NCBI GenBank assembly: GCA_025766275.1
Contig: JAFKAC010000002.1
Coordinates: 1,736,001 to 1,800,000 of the forward strand
Reading direction: 5' to 3'
Length of the DNA stretch: 64,000 nt
DNA from: Lactarius indigo
Lineage: Eukaryota; Basidiomycota; Agaricomycetes; Russulales; Russulaceae
The notes below the pieces were generated by a model. It made no database searches. It was not told the origin of the DNA and worked only from the letters and a program-made list of their open reading frames with translations. Both the position numbers and the translations under genes were made by a program. Positions 18,735 through 28,960 of the stretch are shown here, piece by piece (the first letter of the stretch is position 1; every line of letters starts with the position of its first letter).

Positions 18735-21561
18735 TTAAAAAAAAACTCCACTTCGTATTTTGACGAGCGTATCAAAGCAGTCAGAGCCTCGTGCGTGCAG
18801 TGGTGCATGCACTAAGGCGATGCGGCAAGCTGCCGTTTTGACCCTTTGCTCACTTTGCGCTGACGACAAAGGGTTAGCATGGGGAAGTATGAAGTGCGAG
18901 AAACTCACATTCTTGACGATTTCCTGGATGGCCGATTTAGAGACCCGCACAAACTCCGGGGAATTGACAATGGTCGCAATGAGTTCTGTGCCATCGTCAG
19001 CATTACTTTCCAATGCCAGAACGAATATATACGACATACCGTCCTTGCGCCTCGACTTCGGTACACCGAGCTTGTTGTCGCTGATCAAATTAAGTAGCTC
19101 CGAGACTTGAAGAAGCCTCAATGATGCGGCATCTGCGCGAGTACCCTACGGGCTGTGGGTGAGCAACTTGGGGGTCATAATTAAACCCAACGTACCTCGT
19201 CTAATGGAACTGAAGCCCCTTGCGTGGGTTCTGTGCCGGCGGCAGGCTGCTGGGCACTGGTAGAGTCGTCTTCCGTGGAAGTCTCGGGGGTACTGATCGG
19301 AGCGATGGCATTTGCGATGGGCGTTGGCCGCTTGATTTTGAGTAGAAGTGCACGCTTTGGGGGTGACATTGCGACGTCGCGATAGGAAGGGGTAGGTGGT
19401 GTAGTGGGAAGGACCGGAACACGAGAAGGAGTTATAGCCTAGAAAGAATAAAGCGAATAGTAAACTTGGAGTAGTCGAATACGTACCCCACCAGCGCCGA
19501 CCCAACAATTCTGTAGACATTCGAGGATTTTTTCAAGGTAAACGTCGCTAATGAAGCCACTTGTCTTCGGCGTTCCGACATTCGCGCACATCAGCCGCGC
19601 TTCCTGACACGTCTTGAGAGCGGCTGCCACTAACTTGAAAGCGGTGGCAACGCTGCCGACATTCTCCCAGGTGGTGAGTGAGGACGACGGGCTGACACCA
19701 CCCGCCGTGAACAGGTCATGGCCCCAACTCAGACACATATTGTCCTCGTCGATATCCGGTGAACCTGGGTCTGCAAATTGTACTCGCTCGAGCAGCGTCG
19801 TGACGTTGTCGGAAGCTTTTCCTTGCTTGAACGACATCTGCGCGTTCATGGAGCGAATGAGGGCGACGGCGTTTGTCAAGGATGGGAAGTCGGAGGTGAG
19901 GACCGCTATAAGGACAGTCAGTAGTAGCATGCGCATGAAGAACTTCGACTCACCGATAAGGTTATCGGCTGCGAATTCGACCTTGAGTCAGAACGGCGTA
20001 AGTCGTAAAAGTAGTGGGGACGCACCAGACGGATCAACAAAGACAGGGCGGAGATTCGTTGACGCGGGCTCTCCATTAGTCACCTCAGTGCGATTGAGGA
20101 ATGTAGGAACAAGCTTGCGTGTGTGTTGGGGCTCTGTGTACAAGTGCGAGTTAGTATTCAAGCTTCGCCGGATAGCGTACTTACGATTCGCGGGCACTGA
20201 AGGGCCCACGGTCTTCTGGACAGAAGGTGCGATGCCATCCTTGCTGCGCTTTTGAACCTGCGACGCCGAAGGGGATTTGGGACCAGGGCTCAACTCGAGG
20301 GCACGCTTTGCTACATTCACGGGTGCCACGTTCCAAACTTGCGGAATTGGTGCAGTGGGTGGTTCCGAGGTAGCATCAGGAGGGAATGAAGAAGCAGCAC
20401 GGGCGCGGTTCGACGCTGCCTTGCCTTCGGCCTCGTTTCGCCGCGTGAACACCTGACCAATCAAAACATCAGCTTTCCAATGAGCGTAGCACAAGCGGAG
20501 CAGCCTTTGCTCTGCTTCGAGCTCGAGTATGGCGCGATCATATTCGGGCTTGAACAAGTTCTTGATGAACGACCTGGTCCGCGACTTTGGATCGCCAGCG
20601 CGCGCGGCCATGCGGGGGTCCGAGTCAATGAGATTGATGAGTTTTTGAACGACAATGGCCGCGGAATGTTGGATGTTCGAAAACTCTTGAGCCGAGACCT
20701 TCGAGCCATCCGGGCGGCGAATGGCAAGGTTCATCTTCGGTCGATACATGTTAGACTTGGTGACGATATCGCCATATGACTTGTCAGTTGCGCAGTCGTC
20801 GTAGTACCACAGGACCTCTCTCGGAAGGAATTGCGGCCGTGTGGGCAGCGGCTCCACGGTTCCGAGAAGAGTTTCGATAGCCTTGTCGTATGTAGGATCG
20901 AACTTCATCTGTTGAGACGCTGAATCGCTTGGTCCCAAAGATGATGCGCGAGACTCGGAGCGCGGCCCCAAAGACGATGCACGAGACCCTTTGGTGCGTA
21001 GAGGAGGTGCTGTGAGGTCGGGTTATTTAGTAAAAACCAAAATTTGAGAACGAGATACGTACCTTGGCAACCGTCCAGGAAGAGGGTATCGGCAGGGGGC
21101 TCTGCCAATTCCCGATCTACGGTTTTCATGGCAAGGGCCCGGCACACCTGGTTGAACTTTTCGCATAATTTGAGGTAGTGGGGGTTGTAACAAAGTTCGG
21201 CAACAGTCAGCGCGGCAATAGCATCCGAAGAGAGCCCTGGCGATGAAGACGTCTTGTGCGGGAACGTGTGCGCTGCCGAATAGCCAAGACTGGAGTGTAG
21301 CGTCGTGTCAGACATGTGGGAAGGTGGTCGGGTAGTGGCATTGAATGCAGGGAGGTTGGGATGTGGCTTAATAGTCGAGAAACGTCCAGCTCCAGTAAAG
21401 TCGATTGGCGGCCTTGACCTCAGTGGAGGTCTCGGCGCGTGCTGGGTGCCCATAAAATCTTCAAAGTCGTCTTCGTCCTCATAGTCAAAGCGGAAGTCCG
21501 TATCCGTATGCCCCGGAGGGGACAGGCTGCGATTGAAGACGTCCTCAAAGTCGTCGTCCAT
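18735..21561 (-). CDS. Accessory protein of transposon T1, function unknown (8 exons)
   Basis: ATG at 21561. The frame runs through about eight exons with good splice signals, for example introns about 21010-21062, 20134-20184 (GTAAGT donor, TACTAAC branch site) and 19982-20025, to a stop at 18735. Exon 1 is acidic (FEDVFNRS..., DEDDFEDF). The next exon has a compact region rich in Trp, Tyr and Leu (about 20500-20900), followed by Ser/Pro-rich linkers, a helical domain (about 19500-19910) and a last domain near 18870-19110. No known domain is recognised. It starts 182 bp from the transposase ATG, head to head, and stops about 115 bp inside the subterminal repeats, so it looks like part of the transposon. 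Its GC content is visibly higher than that of the transposase. A role as a DNA-binding partner of the transposase is only a guess. Confidence 0.6.
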
Positions 21562-21743
21562 AGTTCAGCTCGGAGAGGCACTGAGTGGTGTATACGTACA
21601 GAAAAAAAAAGACAAGTCGCGTTGAGTGCGAGGCGAGTACATAACTACCAGAACACGTGCCGTTCTCACGCTCCGCACCAGAGTCCGCGCTCGCTCTTGT
21701 CCCTACCCTTGATCCACATATCCTCGTCGTTCCTGTGTAACTC
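21562..21743. promoter_or_regulatory. Shared divergent promoter between accessory gene and transposase
   Basis: A 182-bp gap between two head-to-head start codons, so both promoters must lie here. An A-run (about 21601-21610) lies next to the accessory gene and a CACGTG motif is at about 21654. No clear TATA box is seen. Confidence 0.4.
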
Positions 21744-24700
21744 ATGCCGTCGTCAGCTCAAAGATATATTTGCCCGTGCTCTAAGTGCCATGGAGGGGCA
21801 AAGAGTGTCACAAAACGCACTATCGAGGCCCATCTACGGCAAGATCAAGACTTTCTCTTGTCCTTATCATCAAATACAGATACTGCCCCCTTCGTGCAAT
21901 TGTGCATCCATCGGACAAGAGAACTACTTTCTCAGGTACATGGAGGTCCTATACCCCTTGATACAACACCAGTTGCTGGTGGATCTCGCCTGGAGCGCTC
22001 AGAAGGTATGCTTTACTGTCGCTAGCTTGGGTTGGGAACTTATCAATTATTTTTATTATTATTTTTGATATCAAAGCGGTACATCATGTAGATCACCCAG
22101 ATCATTTGGCTGACTCCCAGTCGGAAATTCCTGATTACAATCAAGGGGAAGCCATAGAGCCCGGTAAGTGTTATTTTAATATATTTGGCTCATCTGTGCT
22201 TACTGCTGCATTGTATTAGATGATCTTTTCAGTCCTGTTGATGTCACTACAGGCATTGATCTAAGCTCTACTGATGCTGCAGTCGGTGCTGAGCCCACCT
22301 ACCTAGAAGACCCCAGCTTCTCTGACTCAGAGCTAGATCAACATGCCATGCTGTCTGAGTCCCAACCTAGCTCCTTTGATTCAGACTCTGAGCCTGAGTC
22401 TGAGGATGACTTTGGCTTATCTCAGCTTCACCCTGCTATGGTCCCCCCCTCAATGGAGCACACAGGCACTTTGGACCATGGCCCCTTATCTGGGGGAGAG
22501 CCTGAGGGAGATGCGGCTCCTGTTGCTGAGGTTGCTGACTTACCAGAAGTCATTCAAAAACTTCGAAGGCTACTTTTATCTGGCTACACACATCCCAATC
22601 ATCCACCTCTTACTGATGCTAGAGGCCGCACACTTACCCCAGATGAGGAGCTTTCTTTGAAGCACTATATTGCATGGGTTGACTCTCGCGGTACTGTCAA
22701 GGCATACAGGCTCCATGCACAGGTTCTTCAAGAGGCTACTGGTACTGACATCCTTAGCTTATATATGGCGCGAAAGCTTGCCATGGAGCTTACAGGATTA
22801 TCCTCTCAGCTGGTTGACATGTGTCCCAGAAGCTGTATGGCCTTTACTGGAGAGTTCAAAGATCTTCAGTCATGCACCCACATCCGCGACAAACGCTCTG
22901 GGCCATGTGGTCAGCTGCACTATGACAAGAATGGCCGCCCAAGGGCTCAAATGCTCTATACCCCCATTGCTCCTATTATTCAGTCACTTTATATGAACAG
23001 GGAGATGGCAGCAGCCATGCGGTATCGCCATGACCATCTACAAGAGGCTTTGAACAAGCTGAAGCCAGATTCCCCCCCCACTGCATACTCTGATTTTTCT
23101 GGCTCTATTAGCCATATTAATCATTTTCAACACCATTTATTCCAAGAAGAAACTGATACTGCAATAACCATCTCAGGTGATGGTGCCCAGCTTACTATGA
23201 AGAAGCAGTCTGATGTCTGGGTCCTCATTGTTACAATCTTAAACCTCCCTCCCAACATGCGATCTAAAGCTGCTAACACCATTATTCCACTTGTCATTCC
23301 TGGGCCCACTTCACCTGGAAATGTGGAGTCATTCATTTATATCCTCTATGAGGAGCTTGCAAAGCTTAGTGTTGGTGTATGGACCTTTGATGCACTTAAA
23401 GGAAGATACTTCCTTTTAAAGGTCTTTCTTTGTGGTGTTCTTGGAGATATGCTTGGTTCTGCAAAACTCAGCAAAATGGCAGGACATATGGCTGTATATG
23501 GGTGTCGTTTTAGTATGGTGCGGGGTGCACGCGCCAGTAAAGACAGAGGTATGTGTATACAACTTTGATTTTATTGTATCATTTTATTTACTATTTTATC
23601 TTATAGGTGCCAAATCCCAGTACTATCCCCTCTCCCCACCTCAAAAAGAGGAGATCAATGGGGATCGCCCTGATTTTGACATTTTTGCCTTGCCACTTAG
23701 GACTCTAGAGAACTACTGGGAAGTTATCAAGAGGCTTGAGGCTGTAAAGGGCAACAAGACACAGTATGCAGCAATTGTGCGGGAAACTGGTGTCTCTGGT
23801 CTCCCTATCTGTGCTGCCAGCCCCACCTTCTCCCATCCATTCTTTTTCCCACTTGACCCCTTTCATCTCTTCTATGAGAACTGCATGCCACATATCTGGG
23901 ATATATGGACTTCATTTAGCTCCCAATCAGAACAGGTCTATATGAGTCCAGATATTGCTTCAAAGCTTGGAGCAGAGGTTGAAAGTGCTATAGCAACACT
24001 GCCTTCATCCTTTTGTGGACCTATTCGGGACCCCTACAAAAAGCGCCAAAGCCAATACAAAATATATGAGTGGATGGCCCTTCTCCACTGGTATATTGTC
24101 CCTATAGCATGGGAGCTTGGATTTGACCCTGAAGTGATCAAGAACTTTGCCATATTCTCCAATGTGGTAGAGTTTGCTATGACAACTGTCACTAGAACAG
24201 AGGAGGACTTGTCTAAGCTATATATGAAGATTGTCCTTTTCCTTCAAGGATTTGAAAGCCTCTATGTTGGCAATGATCCATCCAAAATTCCCCGCTGCCG
24301 ACTATGCATCTTTCAGCTTATTCATGTTCCCTTCCATATTTCATACAATGGCTCTATCAGATTTGGCTCTCAGGCTACATGTGAACGGACCATTGGAGAT
24401 ATTGGGCATGGCATCAGGTCAAAAAAATCCCCTTTCAAGAATATAGTCTCATATACAGCAGACAAGCAGTCTGTTAGACTTCTACATCTTGCCTATCCAA
24501 CACTCTTCCCCACACCTGAAGAAAGGGTCCAAAAGACTTCTTTATTTAAACAAATTCCAATTACCAAGAAGCAGAAGGAAGATGCTAATTTGAAGGCACA
24601 CTTACAGGCAATTCAGCAGTCTTACCCTGAAGTAGGGCCAGATTCCATACTTCAAGCCATACGTTGGGGGAAGTGCCCACTTCCCAATCACACCACCCTT

Positions 24701-25099
24701 ACAAGCCAGCTCTTTGAGCTTTCAAAAAAGCACACTTACCGCTCCTCAAGGTACTTTGAAGCTCAGCTAGAGATGGTACAGCCAAGAGGTCAGCCCATAG
24801 ATGAAACAGTATTAGAGGTGGAGAAGAACAAACCAATTTTTGGAGAGGCCTTGGCCTTCTATACTGTTGCTGGCCTCTCCCTTGTTGTTTACCATCCCTT
24901 GATAGAGCGCCACCAGCTGTTTGGAAGATGGTATGGGAAGTGGTCATCAAAGGTCTATGTGCTTGAAACATCAGCAATAGTAAGCCTTATAGGGATTTGG
25001 ACTTACAGTGATCATGTCCACATACTGCGGAGACATCCAGGACTTACCCTACTAGCACCGGATGAATGTGGTATTGATGCCGAGTTTGAGGCAATTTGA
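21744..25099 (+). CDS. Tnp2-like DDE transposase of transposon T1 (4 exons, intact)
   Basis: Exons 21744-22005, 22077-22163 (or from 22092), 22220-23548 and 23607-25099, joined in frame, give about 1056 residues. The introns have GTATG or GTAAG donors and AG acceptors, and frames fit at each junction. The N-terminus carries a small Cys/His cluster (C-P-C-S-K-C near residue 10, H near 31), a likely zinc ribbon. An acidic Ser-rich segment follows, then the catalytic region: SGDGAQL (first Asp, about 23176), the GDMLG...GHMAVYGCRF block (about 23445-23510; second Asp), an LDPFHLFYENCMPHIWDIW block (about 23850-23910), and ERTIGDIGHGIRSKK (candidate Glu, about 24385-24425). These match the pattern I know for basidiomycete Tnp2-type transposases. 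Base composition is more A/T-rich than the surrounding host genes. No stop or shift was seen, so it may be functional. Confidence 0.8.
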
Positions 25100-25159
25100 T
25101 CTTACCTGTATATAAGAAATGATGTATTTAGTTATGGAATGGAACAGAGCTAGCGGAAA

Positions 25160-26620
25160 TGACTTACAGCCGGTCGAATGATTTGTACCAGGCAAGCCCG
25201 AGTTTTTTTTCCGAGTCTTGAATACCGCCGAGACCTATGTTGCACATAATAAGTGGCTTGGGAATGGGACAGTAAATGGCCGTAGCAGGGGACTTACCGA
25301 GAGACATCGGGCTGGCAATTTGAGGCCACGATCCACAAGCATCCGATCTTCTGATCAAAAGTTTGATCAGAAGACCGGCAGCCGGAGCGGCTGTGGAGCG
25401 GTCGGGGGGTTGCGTGAAAGACGTCGGCAGGTTCGGGTTGCTGCTGCTAGGACGGGGTGTCGTTGGGGCAGGCGCTGCACGCCGCGAAATTGCACAGGAA
25501 ATGAGCCCGTGCCCATGCTACAGGGTTAGAATCGACTGGAAAGTGAATAGAAATGACAAGAAAGAAAAAAAAAAAAAGAATTACGACGTCGTGTTTTGCC
25601 TGCGCCGGTGATCCAAGGACCTGTAATAATCCAAGTCAGAGTCGTGGCCGACTGGTATCTGTTCTTAAACAGCTCGCGAGCGGGAAAAAAGGGTCAACAC
25701 AAGTGGGAAGGGGAGGAGAGAGGACGACAAACTGAGTAATGGCTCGTCGCCATCCCCTCTGCTGCTGTCGGATCCGGAAGATTCCTCTCGTCTGCTCTTG
25801 ATATTCGACACCGCGATTGTCGATTGCTCGCTCCGAGTCTCCTCGCTGCTCCCACCCACCTCCTCGGACAAGGTATCGACCTCGACTGTTGACCCACTAA
25901 CTGGCGGCGTGGATTCGCTATGAACCCCGGGCGTGGCATCGGGCGTGGTCGCCGGGGAAGATGGAGTCTCGGCGCGCTTCAAAACTTGCTGCCAGGGCGG
26001 GTTAGCTCGGTGACTGAAGGATCGGCATCGATCACGACGTTGTAGCCGTGCTGGTCATTATCGCCGTCGTCGCTGTGTGTCGAATATGAGGCTGTGGGAC
26101 ATCTAATCGTGATCACAATGACGGACCTGGAGGGTTCAGGGGATAGCGCTCAGTTGGCCAGGGAGCGTCCTCCGAAATGGCCTCCTCAAGAGGAGACCAG
26201 TTGCCCAAGATATCTGGCCCCGTAAGGATAAGAGACAGCCAAGACCGTAGGCAGAGCGACAAGGTATTGTTCTAGAGGCGGTATAGGTCGACGAGAAGGA
26301 GGGGGAACGGTCGGAAGAAGGGTCCGTGATAGAATAGCTGAGCGGGCTAGCAGCGTCCCTCCACCAGAGACAGGTAAAAACTCACCTGCGTATGGGCCGC
26401 CCAACTGTACGTTTCCTACATGTCTACCCAACGTCCGACCATCGTTATCGTATCGCCTGTTTCCGTCGTCACTTCCGTCGGTATTGTGTATCGTTGAGAC
26501 TGGTCAGCTAGGGACGGTGAGAGTACCTGAGGACCCACATAGGAACACCACGAAGATCCACAGAGGAGAGAAAAGACGGAGAAGACGAAGGCATCACAGG
26601 GATCCGCACAGCAGCGCACA
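25160..26620 (-). pseudogene. Decayed or multi-exon coding region of T1, unknown product
   Basis: The minus strand contains exon-like stretches: a Ser/Thr/Glu-rich open piece (25982-25665), a piece at 26431-26186 after a GTGAGT donor near 26388, and an N-terminal-looking piece at 26619-26416. The donor region and its flanking sequence match the T0 copy near 2205-2260. I could not join the pieces into one confident frame, so this may be an intron-rich gene or a decayed one. Nothing in it identifies a function. Confidence 0.35.
25347..25374. repeat. Perfect 13-bp palindrome with 2-nt spacer
   Basis: TCTTCTGATCAAA at 25347-25359 is followed by AG and then its exact reverse complement at 25362-25374. 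It lies 250 bp past the transposase stop. It could be a hairpin or a dyad binding site; no function can be assigned. Confidence 0.7.
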
Positions 26621-27250
26621 GGAGAGAAAGACGACGACAGTTGAGGAGATCAACAGGCCTCCACTGGCACGGACCGCCGTCATGAAGAGTATCGCCTTGG
26701 ATAGACGCAGCCGATGTCCAAGCACGTCGAGCATTCTACGCTTGAGAGTGCCCCAGAATCCCAGATTGCCGAGTCTTATCTAAGAGCTGAGAGACTTCAT
26801 TACAGTACTGTACTTTGGTTTGTGGGGCAGGGTTTGGACTCCGGTGCTCGGATTTGACTCAGACTACGACAGACTCTCCGCTGAACCTCTTTTCTCGTCT
26901 CTTCATCTTGTCCTCCATTTTGTTGTCTCTTTCGTCATCGCATTCCCATCACTCTCGTCGAATACCCTCGGTCATCCACACCCTCGGCGATCAGGTCAAC
27001 TACGTTCCGGACTCGGTCGCTGCGTCGTCGGTCTCAAGCTTTCCACCCTAGCACCACCATCTGCCTCCCGTTCATTCATCCATCCATTCATTTCCTATTG
27101 ACCTTTTCCATCTTCGTCTCTGGCCGATCGGTAGTACGTCCCCGTTTTCACCCATTCCTTTGGCCGATTTTCCTGGCTTCGCGCCCCTGGTCTCAGGCAA
27201 AGGTGCGCTCATTCTTCTTAACCGTTGATCGTTCTCTGACCATCCTTTAG

Positions 27251-27828
27251 TTCACGTCGTCGATTCCACCCACGCTGCTACTTTGGCCGTACATTCTTTC
27301 ATTCTTCGGCACCTTCGATATCGGGATCCCTCAGACTAACCAGAGCAAAGGTAATCCAGAACTGATCGCATACGCCGAGCCTCTATTCAACATCATGCCT
27401 GCCTTGGCGGAACACTTCTATCGAGGGTTGCACAATCCATCCATCCACCCCCATACGTCTGACTTCGTGATGCGCTACATTCGCACCTATGAGAATTTCT
27501 CCGCCCACCAGTTGGCCACACTCCCTTTCAAAGTTCGCGTCATTCCTCATTCCCAACGTCAGGGTCCAGTATTCCGACAGTTCAAGAGTCGCCACCAGCG
27601 TGGCAGCGTCGAGTCCCTCACTTCCTTCCTTCGGCTGCAACCCTACATCTTCAACCTTGTCAATCGACCTTCACTCGCTCACTAACCGCTGGCCACTTCA
27701 AGGGCGTCTCAGAGCTGCTCGAATTAATCTATGGAAGCGAGCAGGTCAAGGTGATTCCCGCGCACAAGGTGGAAGAGGAAGAACGTTGGTACTTGTGGTG
27801 GGGTAGTTACACCAAAGGGTCGCGTTGA
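27251..27828 (+). CDS. 3' exons of an unrecognised gene in transposon T1
   Basis: Two exons read without stops: 27251-27658 and 27703-27828, separated by an intron with GT donor, CTAAC branch site and AG acceptor. The first follows an acceptor at 27249-27250. The protein part begins FTSSIPPTLLLWPY, is rich in aromatic and basic residues, and ends ERWYLWWGSYTKGSR before TGA at 27826-27828. It carries the motif GSEQVKVIPAHKVEEEE near its end. Upstream exons and the start are not resolved; a hydrophobic frame continues to about 27040 before an intron. It sits just inside the right subterminal region of T1, so it is probably a transposon gene. Confidence 0.5.
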
Positions 27829-28195
27829 TTTGGATGTTGGCAGCCGTTTTTACTTAGATGGAATACAGTAGTGGTTCGCACTGGAAATGATTTACTTCCC
27901 ACATGATATTACAGTAAATGGATACACCAAGTCGTGAACATAGTCGGATTACATTGAGGCGATCACAACTGAGCTCCATTATGTAAAAAAAAAAAAGTGC
28001 AATTTCGACAATCTCGGATCCCTAGTATTCTAACTCGACCTGACTACCAAACGACTACCAAATGACTCTGGTCCGGCCTAGTCGGACTTGTGCAAAAATT
28101 CTGACTGCCACCGGACTCGGCTTGACCCGAATTGACCCCAGCTGTCCGCATCCGGACCGCCGCTGACTCATTCAGACTTTTTCATTTTTACTGAG

Positions 28196-28960
28196 ATTCA
28201 GACTACGCCTGTAAGCGAAAAATGGTCGCGACCCGACAGATGTTTTGAAAACAGCTGTAATGGTGTACATGGTCACAGTCACGATTCGGGCAACGTTGGA
28301 GCAGAGAATCAAAAGAAATAAACGAGTATTTTCGTTGCTCCGATTTGATAGGGCTGCTCCGAGGAGCCTCAACACCAACCCCTCGGAGCAACGTGCACCG
28401 AACAGCAGGTTTGCCCCCCGGCGCACAGTAGGGGCAACTTTTTTTTTTTTGGCAGGTGCGCCGTGGGGCAACGCGTGCGCCGGACAGGCCCTTACATGAA
28501 GCACCCACCGACTGCGGCCTGCCTTGATCTTCTTGATCTTCTCTAGGAGTGACTGTGTCTCAGGCTCCTAACCCGAACTAGATATGTAATAATCCCAGCA
28601 GCCCTTCTATGTCTCTGCCCTTGATATCCCGCATACAACCTGGCAATCTTTGGGTATTTACATGACCTTTGTCTGGGTATAAGTGACTCGGAGACATTTT
28701 CATATTAGAAGCCTGGATCACGGTCGCGGCGATGAGTGACACTGAGTGGCCATTCATCGATGATTCGATATTCACCGCTTGCTCTTCTCTTCTCTTCTGA
28801 TTTGGTTGCTGTATTTCTGCTTGATGTTGGTTGCCATTGTAACTGACCAAAATCTCACACTAAACCTTGTGCCACTCCGCGGTGAGTGGTCGACACTTCC
28901 TCTAGATAAGTGCCTCCGCCATCCATAGCCAACTCAGGCGCAACCCAACTATAGGCACAA
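28196..28960. other. Intergenic, no gene seen
   Basis: Right flank of T1 and upstream region of the glutaminase gene. Contents seen: an inverted repeat GTTGCTCCGA / TCGGAGCAAC (28334-28343 and 28383-28392) and a T-run near 28440-28451. No open frame with coding character was found. Confidence 0.5.

Larger units (their letters stand above)
18108..28195 (+). mobile_element. Large Tnp2-like DNA transposon T1 (about 10.1 kb, multi-gene)
   Basis: Bounded by short terminal inverted repeats: CTCAGTAAAA... at 18108 and ...TTTTACTGAG ending at 28195. Both ends are followed inward by subterminal DNA dense in GTC-containing motifs (18108-18620 and about 27930-28195). Inside are a divergent accessory gene (18735-21561, minus), the transposase (21744-25099, plus), a minus-strand decayed coding region (about 25160-26620) and a plus-strand coding region ending at 27828. 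The event that joined its left end to GTTCACA produced a 7-bp duplication. That is longer than the 2-3 bp of classical CACTA elements, so the superfamily is left open. No matching duplication is seen at the right edge (ATTCAGA). Confidence 0.72.

Noticed and set aside
18108..28195. Classical CACTA (En/Spm) assignment for T1
   Set aside because: The ends begin CTCAG rather than CACTA/CACTG and the duplication is 7 bp. Only the transposase pattern resembles Tnp2, so the family is left open.
28196..28510. Possible small inverted-repeat element
   Set aside because: Only one 10-bp inverted repeat was found, with no flanking duplication or second copy in the window.
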